A stretch of 64,000 bases of DNA. Origin: Segatella copri. GTDB taxonomy: Bacteria; Bacteroidota; Bacteroidia; Bacteroidales; Bacteroidaceae. Each line of letters begins with the position of its first letter. Position 1 is the first letter of the stretch. The notes below the pieces were generated by a model, which was not told where the DNA came from, made no database searches, and saw only the letters and a list, made by a program, of their open reading frames with translations. Location: NCBI RefSeq assembly GCF_949820605.1, contig NZ_CATKVU010000006.1, forward strand, positions 1,100,501-1,164,500, in the 5' to 3' direction. Below, one piece after another: positions 33,953-41,196 of this stretch. Both the position numbers and the translations under genes were made by a program.

Positions 33953-34149
33953 TATAAATAGGTACTGAAAATGATGAGGAACTTGAATTTCTCCCAACGA
34001 TTATAGAAAAGGGAAATGCCTATTCACAAAGATAGAAGACAAAGTTTAAAGCCGCTACAAGAAATATATGGATTTACATAGGGGGATGCATCTGATAAAA
34101 AATGCATCCCACCGTATTTCCATCCTTATCCTTTATTGCCAAATTAACT
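33953..34149. terminator. Short gap with a hairpin for the KilA-N gene
   Basis: GGGATGCAT (34083-34091) / ATGCATCCC (34102-34110) is a perfect inverted repeat downstream of the KilA-N gene. It has no clean T tract on either strand. The rest of the gap is AT-rich with no gene. Confidence 0.45.
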
Positions 34150-34950
34150 TTATTTTAATAAGTTTCTTCCGCCTGTATCTTCAAGAATTTTCATCTGCTG
34201 AATGGCAATCTGATTGAGCTTGATAAGTCGCTCAGACTGCGCCATACCATCATTGATAAATACAGCGTTGAGATTCTCCATATTTGAGAGACAGATAAGT
34301 TCATTAATACTGGCATAGTCACGAATGTTGCCTTTCTTGTCGGGATTCTGCTCACGCCATTGTTTCGCAGTCATGCCGAACATGGCTATGTTGAGTACAT
34401 CCGCTTCATCAGCATATTTCATGGCAGCTTGCTCACGAGTCACTTCCGCAGGAATGAGATTTACTTTGATAGCATCCGTGTGAATGCGATAGTTTATCTT
34501 TGATAGTTCCCGCTTGGCAGACCATGACAATTGTTTCTGCTCATCAGCTTTAAGACGTTGATACTCTTTTACCAACAAAAGTTGGAAACGAGGACTAATC
34601 CACATTCCAAAGTGGTACGCAATGTCTCGATGAGCATAAGTTCCACCATATCGGCCAGCTTTTGCCATGATGCCTATTGCACCTGTTCTTTGAATCCATG
34701 CCTTTACAGAAAGCACGAAGTTGTTGCTTCCTGCTGCATTTTTAATTGTATCGAATTCGGTACAATTAAAATTCGGATTATATAGCTTTTCCCATTCACC
34801 GAGGTATTCTATTGTACTTTTGAGGCTCATCCATCTGAAAATAATATGCTCTTGCATTTGGCTATGTGCCATATCTGTCAGAGAGATATAATCCTCATTT
34901 TGAACATTAACAACAGATATTTCTGTATTTTCAACTTTTATCTTTGCCAT
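34150..34950 (-). CDS. KilA-N domain protein (phage/mobile-type DNA binder)
   Basis: 266 aa. KilA-N domain at about residues 1-125: DYISLTDMAHSQ, RWMSLKSTIEYLGEWE, YNPNFNCTEF and GRYGGTYAHRDIAYHFGMWI. These match the KilA-N pattern (i-S-l-T-d-m-A, F-W-x-x-x-x-t-i-e-f-l-g). The C-terminal half is helical (about 150-250). KilA-N proteins are common in phages, prophages and mobile islands and bind DNA. Promoter TATCTTTG at 35058-35051 with a leader of about 95 nt. It opens the second accessory island. Confidence 0.88.
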   Translation of the reverse strand: MAKIKVENTEISVVNVQNEDYISLTDMAHSQMQEHIIFRWMSLKSTIEYLGEWEKLYNPNFNCTEFDTIKNAAGSNNFVLSVKAWIQRTGAIGIMAKAGRYGGTYAHRDIAYHFGMWISPRFQLLLVKEYQRLKADEQKQLSWSAKRELSKINYRIHTDAIKVNLIPAEVTREQAAMKYADEADVLNIAMFGMTAKQWREQNPDKKGNIRDYASINELICLSNMENLNAVFINDGMAQSERLIKLNQIAIQQMKILEDTGGRNLLK

Positions 34951-35222
34951 AATCCTTAGTTTTTAGATAATACAAATCGGTGGTTACATATTGATAACCA
35001 ACACGACTTTTATTCGATTAATATCTTTTATCTATTTTAATTGCTATCAGCAAAGATAATTGAAAATTTTGAAAACAGACTTACTTTGCAGCAATTTTAT
35101 TATTATTTAGCATATCATTTAGCCAAAAATCCAAGAGAGAGCTATACTATCAGCAACATCCACATGTTGCATCTGGAAATAATAGATAACGAAAATAGGG
35201 AACGCAGTGCGTTCCCTATCTG
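34951..35222. promoter_or_regulatory. KilA-N promoter region and a perfect palindrome
   Basis: Holds the -7 box TATCTTTG (35058-35051, minus). Near the right end is a near-perfect palindrome ATAGGGAACGCAGTGCGTTC through CCTAT (35195-35219), arms of 12 bp around one base. It could terminate the transcript of the amidase remnant or be a protein site. A weaker GCAACAT/ATGTTGC pair lies just left of it. Confidence 0.6.
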
Positions 35223-35363
35223 TTAGCCCCACTCCTTCTTCACATTAAAGCAGGGGCAAGCTTTGTTGGCAAATTCATTGTGCCCATGAATCGTGGCTAA
35301 TGGATATTCCTCCTTCAGCTGCTCAATGAGGGCATGAATTAAAGGGCAAAATCGGCTATTCAT
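35223..35363 (-). pseudogene. Remnant of an N-acetylmuramoyl-L-alanine amidase
   Basis: 46 codons from ATG 35363 to TAA 35223. The translation ends with HGHNEFANKACPCFNVKKEW, the C-terminus of Bacteroidales type-2 amidases, with the zinc-ligand-type H and C in H-x-H and C-P-C-F. The catalytic N-terminal two thirds are missing; upstream there is no matching frame. In intact islands the amidase stands beside HU and smalltalk genes, so this is probably a decayed copy. It cannot be an active enzyme. Confidence 0.75.
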
Positions 35364-36002
35364 GGGCTAAAAAACGGGTTTATGTAATCAGAAAACTCTA
35401 TTTTTTCCGTTTTTCATCGCAGAAAACAGGTATTGGGAGAATGCATAAAAAGCGAATGCTATGATTCAAAAAGTAAATATATATTCCATTTATAACCCAA
35501 CATACAGACTTTACTTCACACACGAAATATACATACTAAATAGCTATATAACAATAGATTACCCATTTACATCGTAGTATTGTTATTATGTAGTTTCTAG
35601 CTTTTCTGACTATTACTACGTCAATAATTTATCAATTGCTAGCAAAGATAATAAAAAGTTGGCAAACCCAAGAATTTTATCATGTTATTTAACGGAAAAA
35701 TGCAAAATATGGGGGTTAGGAAGATGTTTTACCCCCTCTTCTAAGGGTAAAAAATGCCCCTCCTCGGACGTGAAACCATACTCCAAAGGTAGGTATTTTT
35801 GACAAATACAAAGAATTGGGATGGAGGAAATGAGCACTAGAGCGGTGCAATATGCAGTATTTCTCACCAGAGAATGTAGATTATCATTATACACACATAA
35901 ATAAAGCACAACTGATATAAACTTTCATAACCATCTCATACACAAGTGATTTAGAACTATCACACACTCTAACAAACAATCCATTCAAGCATTACATTTA
36001 GT
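35364..36002. other. AT-rich intergenic region without a gene
   Basis: About 640 bp. A second -7 box TATCTTTG (35650-35643, minus) is set in almost the same context as the KilA-N promoter. The remaining sequence has no convincing ORF; the 74-codon frame at 35685-35909 has atypical composition and no start signals. Confidence 0.55.
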
Positions 36003-36159
36003 GGGTCATCAGGTCAAAGTCATTTAGGGTCATTATGTTTTCCGAGAGTTAAAAAGTCACTATAGATATATATAAATAAATATTTATATATACTATAGCA
36101 ACGAAAGTGACATTTACTTTTCCAAATGACCCTAAATGACATTGACACCAAATGACCCC
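36003..36159. repeat. Iteron / AT-rich / iteron element, locus 2 (origin-like)
   Basis: Left arm 36003-36034 and right arm 36125-36159 are inverted copies. They share a perfect 16-bp GTCATTTAGGGTCATT (36019-36034; its complement at 36125-36140) and a second matching GGGTCAT(C/T) half. The core holds an AT palindrome flanked by CTATAG (36060-36065) and CTATAG (36093-36098). GTGACATTTA stands at 36107-36116, next to the right arm, exactly as in locus 1. The sequences of the iterons differ from locus 1 (GGTCATT versus GTCTCA). Possibly an origin, or a site for a replication or recombination protein. Confidence 0.65.
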
Positions 36160-36321
36160 TTTTCATTTCTTCAGCTACTTCCGAGTCTTTTCTTGCTTTT
36201 TCATTTTTTCTGCAATAAAGTTCAGATAAAAAATCAACAGAACTTATTGTATTACAGCTACTTATAGCTTTTCTTGCATAGAAAATTAGGGTGAAAGCTT
36301 GTATTCTGCCCGAAAATGTTG

Positions 36322-36502
36322 TATCTTTGCACCGGCAATCGAAAGAACAGCCTTTTGTGCCTTGCTCGGGTCTTCTATTAAGACCAACACGGGTCATAAA
36401 TGATGGCAGGCGCCGGTCATCAATGAAGACCCCGAAAACGGCAGGAACGGGGCGTTCTGGGGAGTTGCAAAACAAAGGACTCTAAACATACTACAAACGA
36501 CT
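36322..36502 (+). promoter_or_regulatory. Promoter and switch-like leader of the HU/smalltalk operon
   Basis: TATCTTTG at 36322-36329; leader about 168 nt. GGTCTT (36369-36374) can pair locally with AAGACC (36380-36385), or the longer GGGTCTTC (36368-36375) can pair with GAAGACCC (36425-36432). The two pairings exclude each other. The leader also carries GGTCAT twice (36391-36396 and 36415-36420), the core of the island's iterons. Confidence 0.5.
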
Positions 36503-37177
36503 ATGATTAATTACAGCATCGTAATGCGTAGCGTGAACGCAAATCTTCTGGAAATCAACCAGGCGAAGTCACGCATCAACCAGGCGAAGAAGGAGGGTAA
36601 GACCCCTGACCCAAAGGACCTGGAACTCGTGAAGACTGAGAAGCAGAATGCTTTCGCCATCTCACAGTACACCGACATCATGACCATCGAGAAGTTTGCC
36701 AAGCACATCACTTCACATGGCAGTGTCTATTCAAGAGCCGACATCAGCGCCATCCTCTACATTGCCGTAGACTGCATGCGTGAGATGTTGCTTGAGGGCA
36801 AGAAAATCCGTCTGGGCGACCTCGGTGATTTCTCTCTCCTTCTCACCTCGAAGGGTGCTGAGGATGCAGACAAGTTCACCGCTCAGAACATCACCGGTGT
36901 GAAGGTTCAGTGGGAGCCAGGTCAGGAGTTTAAGAACCTTCGCGATGACGCCGAGTTCAACCTCGTAGCCAGCCGCAGTGCTCAGGCAGCCGTTATCAAG
37001 GCGATTAAGGAGGGTAAGACCAACGTTGACCTCAACGCCCCAACTACTCCGGATAATACGCCTGGCGGTTCTACCCCAGGTGGTTCAAACACCGGTCAGA
37101 CCGGCAGCGAAGGCCAAGGCTCTGAATCAACCGGCGGCACTACCGGCAAGGACGATACTGGCAACGGCCTTGAATAG
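36503..37177 (+). CDS. HU-like DNA-binding protein with disordered tail
   Basis: 224 aa. Residues about 5-150 form a Bacteroidetes HU-like domain: EKFAKHITSHGSVYSRADI, then LLEGKKIRLGDLGDFSLLL (the G-x-x-v-x-l-g-x-l-G-x-F arm). Residues about 185-224 are Pro/Gly/Thr/Ser-rich (TPGGSTPGGSNTGQTGSEG), a flexible tail. Typical partner of amidase and smalltalk genes. Probably binds the iteron elements or acts as a structural DNA binder; inference. Transcribed with the smalltalk gene (gap 95 nt), ending at the terminator 37378-37416. Confidence 0.85.
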   Translation: MINYSIVMRSVNANLLEINQAKSRINQAKKEGKTPDPKDLELVKTEKQNAFAISQYTDIMTIEKFAKHITSHGSVYSRADISAILYIAVDCMREMLLEGKKIRLGDLGDFSLLLTSKGAEDADKFTAQNITGVKVQWEPGQEFKNLRDDAEFNLVASRSAQAAVIKAIKEGKTNVDLNAPTTPDNTPGGSTPGGSNTGQTGSEGQGSESTGGTTGKDDTGNGLE

Positions 37178-37272
37178 CCCAAGGATAGACTGGCTAGGGT
37201 GCTAGCCCCTAGCCCAGCCTATCCGCCCCCAAAAAGTAAACATAAAACACTAAACATTAAACACTAAGAAAG

Positions 37273-37368
37273 ATGAAAGCGAACACTTGGAAAACAATTC
37301 TTCAGATAGCCATCAGCATACTGACCGCTATCGCTACTACGCTCGGAGTAACGAGCTGCATGGGATAA
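37273..37368 (+). CDS. Smalltalk protein (31 aa)
   Basis: 31 codons, too short for most gene finders. Sequence pattern: MKANTWKTILQIAISIL then TAIATTLGVTSCMG. One basic start, one membrane helix, a Cys just before the C-terminus. It fits the 'smalltalk' family of tiny Bacteroidetes proteins that sit beside HU-like genes. RBS-like AAGAAAG precedes the ATG and a terminator follows immediately. Function unknown. Confidence 0.8.
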   Translation: MKANTWKTILQIAISILTAIATTLGVTSCMG

Positions 37369-37377
37369 AAACAAAAT

Positions 37378-37416
37378 CGACCGCTCACCTCTATATGAGG
37401 AGAGCGGTCGTTTTCG
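37378..37416 (+). terminator. Terminator of the HU/smalltalk operon
   Basis: CGACCGCTC (37378-37386) / GAGCGGTCG (37402-37410) followed by TTTTCGG; the loop itself contains CTC/GAG. Confidence 0.85.
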
Positions 37417-37432
37417 GTCTACCGAGAATTCC

Positions 37433-37524
37433 GGTCATGAAGGGTCAAAGTCATTAAGGGTCATTATCATTTTCAAACCCCAAAGATTCCGGTCATGGTC
37501 ATTTTCGGTCATTAAGGATTTTTT
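37433..37524. repeat. Second cluster of GGTCATT iterons
   Basis: The stretch 37433-37472 (GGTCATGAAGGGTCAAAG then TCATTAAGGGTCATTATC) is a diverged direct copy of the left arm of locus 2 at 36003-36034. A second block at 37490-37519 has GGTCATGGTCATT and CGGTCATTAAGGA. No AT palindrome lies between the blocks. Confidence 0.7.
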
Positions 37525-37702
37525 GGGGGGCAAAATGCGAATACACTGGTAACTAACAGAATGCCATTCGACACGTATAACTTAAGTGTCGAATTACGAA
37601 TTTCCAAGGGTGTCATGAAGGGGCTGTGTCTTTTTATGAGCTTAAGCCAATAGCGTCCACAGTACGGACGCTATTGGCTCTCTATATAATGTAGAGCCTC
37701 AA
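37525..37702. terminator. Gap with two inverted repeats after the phosphoesterase gene
   Basis: TTCGACAC (37567-37574) / GTGTCGAA (37586-37593), and a strong 14-bp stem AGCCAATAGCGTCC (37645-37658) / GGACGCTATTGGCT (37666-37679). The second is 24 nt past the phosphoesterase stop on the minus strand and probably ends that operon, though its T tract is poor. No gene in the gap. Confidence 0.6.
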
Positions 37703-38476
37703 CTAAAGCATTAAATTAATACATTTCTTTGAATCAAAAGACTCAGATTCTCCATGATTCACATACCCAAGCTGATTCGAAACACATTGAGTATTTCCTA
37801 TTATCCTGTCTATGTTACGATGAGAATGACCATAAATCCAATAATCTATTCGGCTATAAGCAATGAAGTTCCCCAGCTCTGCTGTGAAAGCACCGTTTAT
37901 CGGACTTTCCTTGAAATCCGGAGACACCAGTTGAAATGATGGAACATGATGCGTTGCCACAACAATATGCTTTGCCTGGCTTTCACTAACAGCCTTTTCT
38001 ATGAAAGCGCGGCACTTAGCATGCTCTTGATTAAACCGTTCGCTGTTTATCACAACGCCACAATCCTTAATACGATGGAAATCATTTACTCTGCGCTCGG
38101 TTGAAAAAGCATCCTGCGGCTCTATATATCCCCATAGTGTAGAAACGATGAGGTCTGTATCATCCGAAAGATGTTTTACAGCATTATAATAGCATCTGAT
38201 ATTGTGCCGAATTTCCATGCACCATCCATCATAGAGTTGCTCCAAGTCATAACCCAAATAAAACTCATGATTACCTGGTATTACTATTACTTCCTTGAAA
38301 TTCTCTGAAGCCCAATCCCAGAATGGATGCTTGACAAAGCCTTCATCATCTAAATAGCCAGTATCTCCAGCTAACACCAGGATGTCAGCAACTGGCTGAA
38401 GAGGATGAGCCTCCAAATACAGGGTATTCTCCATGAATTCCAAATGCAAATCTGAAGCATATTGTATTTTAACCAT
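37703..38476 (-). CDS. Metallophosphoesterase
   Basis: 257 aa. All calcineurin-type metal motifs are present: YASDLHLEF (D-x-H), LAGDTGYLD (G-D), IPGNHEFY (G-N-H-E), ATHHVPS and IYGHSHRN (G-H-x-H). No signal peptide, so cytoplasmic. Substrate unknown: nucleotides, nucleic acid ends or a modified RNA are all possible. It starts 2 nt after the nucleotidyltransferase stop, so it belongs to the three-gene operon; the pairing with a nucleotidyltransferase suggests one enzyme could undo or limit the action of the other (inference). Confidence 0.85.
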   Translation of the reverse strand: MVKIQYASDLHLEFMENTLYLEAHPLQPVADILVLAGDTGYLDDEGFVKHPFWDWASENFKEVIVIPGNHEFYLGYDLEQLYDGWCMEIRHNIRCYYNAVKHLSDDTDLIVSTLWGYIEPQDAFSTERRVNDFHRIKDCGVVINSERFNQEHAKCRAFIEKAVSESQAKHIVVATHHVPSFQLVSPDFKESPINGAFTAELGNFIAYSRIDYWIYGHSHRNIDRIIGNTQCVSNQLGYVNHGESESFDSKKCINLML

Positions 38477-38478
38477 AA

Positions 38479-39255
38479 CTACAACATTGATTTCTTAAGT
38501 TGTTCTATAATCTGCAGGCTTGTCACATTGCCAAGACCTGCTGACTTGATGAAATCGGCATTAGGCAAATCCTGCATGATAGCATCACAAAAGTCACTAA
38601 CATCTGTTTTTAATATGTCGGGCAGTTCATATCTACTTGCTGGAGTAAGCATTGCTGCAAGACGAAAGACATCTTTCTTATGCTTTGCAATATGCTTGCG
38701 ATCAACACTTTCACCTTTAGCTTTTCTTTGACTTAAATCCAAGAAAGCCTTGCTTTTCAAACAGATAAGACTCTCGATATTGGCAATATGCACGCCATCT
38801 TCCTGCAAGCTATGTTCTATCGTGAAACGATAATAGTCTTCATCCATGAGTATTGCCGATAAACTTGAAAGGTCTTCATCCACTGGAATCGGTGTGATAC
38901 GAGCCTCCTCTGGGAAATTCATCAATCCAAGACTACGTGAGAAGAGTTCAACCTGATATGGAAAAGCAGAATTAGCAGGCTTCATGAAGCGGAAATATTC
39001 ATGTTTGGGCTCTACATTCTCATTAACACCCTTGTTTCGCTGCTCATAATTGCCCTTCTTTACAAACTCCCAGAATTTGGCAACAAACTCTGCTGACAAC
39101 GCTTCAACCACTAAGATAATGTCAATATCCTTAGTAGCACGAGGCACCTGAGCATACAAATCCTCATGGATTTCGCATGCCGTACCACCTATTATAACAT
39201 AATTGCCCTCAAAACCTTTGAAGAACTCCTTGAATGTATCTATTCCTCTTACCAT
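38479..39255 (-). CDS. AbiEii-like nucleotidyltransferase
   Basis: 258 aa. The N-terminal NTase core has YVIIGGTACEIHEDL (G-G-T-x-A motif) and RATKDIDIILVV (R-x-T-x-D-x-D, the catalytic acid pair), as in AbiEii/MenA-type toxins and related antibiotic NTases. Later ESLICLKSKAFLDL matches the conserved 'l-l-x-x-K-x-x-A-x' helix of the family. It starts inside the end of the winged-helix gene (7-nt overlap), the usual arrangement for AbiEi/AbiEii pairs. Family members add nucleotides to tRNA or proteins; the target here is unknown. Confidence 0.78.
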   Translation of the reverse strand: MVRGIDTFKEFFKGFEGNYVIIGGTACEIHEDLYAQVPRATKDIDIILVVEALSAEFVAKFWEFVKKGNYEQRNKGVNENVEPKHEYFRFMKPANSAFPYQVELFSRSLGLMNFPEEARITPIPVDEDLSSLSAILMDEDYYRFTIEHSLQEDGVHIANIESLICLKSKAFLDLSQRKAKGESVDRKHIAKHKKDVFRLAAMLTPASRYELPDILKTDVSDFCDAIMQDLPNADFIKSAGLGNVTSLQIIEQLKKSML

Positions 39256-40220
39256 GACATTTCATTAATCAATCGTTCTAACTCAATTTGTATGCGCTCG
39301 TCATCATTGTCTTTCAATGACAGATAAAGCGAGAGCTTATCAACCACTCCTTCTGTACTTAACATTTTGGGGTTATACTTCCAAACTTGAATTTCATTTT
39401 CTCCGAACTGCTTGTCGGTTGCGACGGCCAAAGTTCTCAGTTCTTTCTTTGTAACAGCCCAACACTGCCTTGATTCTTCATTAAGCATCGTGTAGGAAGC
39501 CAGCGCATTCACCCCACTTATCTGTTGTTCTTCAAGTATAGCATCCGTATAGCAAAGCCGCTCTATCGGAGAAACCAACATTGGCAATACTTTATTCCAA
39601 AGTTCCCTATTGCTTATATCAATTTGCACCGTCTTTGTCTTTACTCCTTCCAACTTAATCAGATCTTTGGAGACAAGCCAGCGCAATGATTTGTTTGCGG
39701 TCGCATAAGAAACGTCAAACTTATCGCTCAGTCCATAACCTGTTGCCCCAACAATGGATTCAATCTGCAAATGATAAAGCAACAAACATTGGGCAAAGGG
39801 AGGAATGGTTTCTTTCAAATCCAAGCCAACCTTTCTGTCTGGTTTGATGTCAAGCAAAAGAGATGGCAGGAACATTTGCCTGTTGGGGATAACAAAGTTA
39901 ACTTTTTGTGCCACCAATCTTACCTTATTATAAGATGAAATGCATGGAGTGATTAATACGACGAAGAGCTGTGTCTGTCGATGTATAATATCCAATTGCT
40001 TCTTCAACTGGGCAGGTGGTACAGAGTCACCATCCTTTAGGTAAGCCATCAAAATGTGCTGCCCCAAAATACATCCTTTATAAAAAGAGAACCTGGAAGA
40101 AACATTCATAGGGATTCCTTCCAACAAATCTTTATCTGCTGGTTCCAAAGCTACTTTTTCGCCCAACATATTGCCGAAATATGCAGCTGTTTCATCTATA
40201 TAATATTTAATATTGCACAT
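39249..40220 (-). CDS. Winged-helix regulator, probable AbiEi-like antitoxin
   Basis: 323 aa, cytoplasmic. The N-terminal half has VNFVIPNRQMFLPSLLLDIK, a motif seen in a Bacteroidales regulator family paired with NTases. The winged-helix part lies at about 180-230 (LSDKFDVSYATANKSLRWLV then DLIKLEGVKTKTVQI). It does not look like a full-length AbiEi (which has the wHTH at the N-terminus), so this is a variant. It leads the operon and probably represses it through the palindromes at 40220-40275. Promoter TATATTTG at 40251-40244. Confidence 0.7.
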   Translation of the reverse strand: MCNIKYYIDETAAYFGNMLGEKVALEPADKDLLEGIPMNVSSRFSFYKGCILGQHILMAYLKDGDSVPPAQLKKQLDIIHRQTQLFVVLITPCISSYNKVRLVAQKVNFVIPNRQMFLPSLLLDIKPDRKVGLDLKETIPPFAQCLLLYHLQIESIVGATGYGLSDKFDVSYATANKSLRWLVSKDLIKLEGVKTKTVQIDISNRELWNKVLPMLVSPIERLCYTDAILEEQQISGVNALASYTMLNEESRQCWAVTKKELRTLAVATDKQFGENEIQVWKYNPKMLSTEGVVDKLSLYLSLKDNDDERIQIELERLINEMSW

Positions 40221-40275
40221 AATATCACCACTAATATTACGTGCAAATATAGTGATTATATTCTGAATATCAGAA
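40220..40275 (-). promoter_or_regulatory. Promoter and candidate operators of the three-gene operon
   Basis: -7 box TATATTTG at 40251-40244 (minus strand). A perfect palindrome TTCTGAATATCAGAA (40261-40275) stands just upstream, in the -33 region. A second inverted repeat TAATAT/ATATTA (40220-40225/40234-40239) covers the transcript start. Both are placed as operators for an autoregulating winged-helix protein. Confidence 0.6.
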
Positions 40276-40608
40276 CTTTCTATTGAACAAATAAGATTTT
40301 TTAAGATAATTAGGGGAGTTTACTCATCACGAGCAAACTCCCCCATGATGTATATGTGTACATGTATTCATAAATCCGGTCATTAAGGTCACGGTCATTA
40401 AGGTCATTAAGGATTTCAGATTATCAAAATATCCCTCTATCTTATAAAATAAGGTTAAATCAAGTTCGCCCTGCAAACAAAATCCATCCATATAATCACT
40501 TTTCTGAATATTTTTTTGTATTTTTGCAGATATATTGCAAGAATGTAGGGGTTTGAGCATGTCTTATCCTCCTAGATTATAGGCGCATAATTATTAAAAG
40601 ATAAGAGA
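40276..40608. other. Gap between the operon and the rhodanese gene
   Basis: Contains the third iteron cluster (40376-40414). Near the right end is GTATTTTTGCAG (about 40520-40530), a possible -7 box (TATTTTTG) for the rhodanese gene. No ORF supported. Confidence 0.5.
40376..40414. repeat. Third cluster of GGTCATTAAGG iterons
   Basis: GGTCATTAAGGTCACGGTCA and then TTAAGGTCATTAAGGAT: three GGTCATTAAGG-type units in direct order within 39 bp. Same family as 37433-37524 and 36003-36159. Confidence 0.75.
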
Positions 40609-40998
40609 ATGAAGAAACTATTTATCATGAGCATTATAACCATGCTATCAAGCCTGTCTTCTTGTCAGGCGCAAAATAAGGGCTATAAGAGTCTGTCGGC
40701 AGATGACTATGAGAAAGCCATCGCTGACACCGCAGTAATCCGTCTCGACGTACGAACCGCAGAGGAGTTTGCCAATGGGCATATTCGTGGCGCAATCAAC
40801 ATTGACGTACTGAAATCAGACTTCGAACAGAAGGCCATCGCCACTCTTCCCAAAAGCAAGACTATCGCCGTGAACTGCCGAAGCGGAAAGCGAAGCAAAA
40901 ATGCCGCAGCTATATTGACAAAGAATGGCTATCAGGTAATAGAACTCGATTCCGGCTTTATTGGCTGGCAGGCAGCAGGAAAAGAAATCGTAAAGTAA
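40609..40998 (+). CDS. Rhodanese-like lipoprotein
   Basis: 129 aa. Lipobox-type signal (LSSLSSCQAQ) then a single rhodanese domain: IRLDVRTAEEFANGHIRGAINI and the active loop VNCRSGKRSKNAA (Cys in C-R-S-G-K-R). Probably carries sulfur or acts as a thiol sensor in the periplasm. Its neighbours give no further hint. It is the first core-type gene to the right of the second island. Confidence 0.9.
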   Translation: MKKLFIMSIITMLSSLSSCQAQNKGYKSLSADDYEKAIADTAVIRLDVRTAEEFANGHIRGAINIDVLKSDFEQKAIATLPKSKTIAVNCRSGKRSKNAAAILTKNGYQVIELDSGFIGWQAAGKEIVK

Positions 40999-41113
40999 TA
41001 AATTCTGTCTGATACTTCGGATAACAGATCAATGAGGAATATATGCTTTCAGAATGTAAGATGATAGCCCGGAGTATCAGACAGCAGGGTGCACAAACCT
41101 TAAAGGCAAAAAA

Positions 41114-41146
41114 AATCCCAGTCAGGATAAAACCTTGACTGGGATT
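41114..41146 (-). terminator. Terminator of the 117-aa secreted protein gene
   Basis: AATCCCAGTCA (41114-41124) / TGACTGGGATT (41136-41146), followed by TTTTTTTGCC on the minus strand. On the plus strand it could also end the rhodanese transcript. Confidence 0.85.
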
Positions 41147-41196
41147 CTTATTTAAAATCTCTCTCTCTCTTATTTTTCTCATCTATAAAAAGATGA

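Noticed and set aside
35041..35226. 61-codon plus-strand frame next to the amidase remnant
   Set aside because: Begins at a non-ATG codon within the KilA-N promoter region and ends in the palindrome; no sign of translation.
35685..35909. 74-codon minus-strand frame in the AT-rich gap
   Set aside because: No ribosome binding site or promoter and unusual composition; could be a decayed gene but nothing supports it.
37433..40414. GGTCATTAAGG clusters as a CRISPR array
   Set aside because: Units are short, directly abutting and without unique spacers of constant length.
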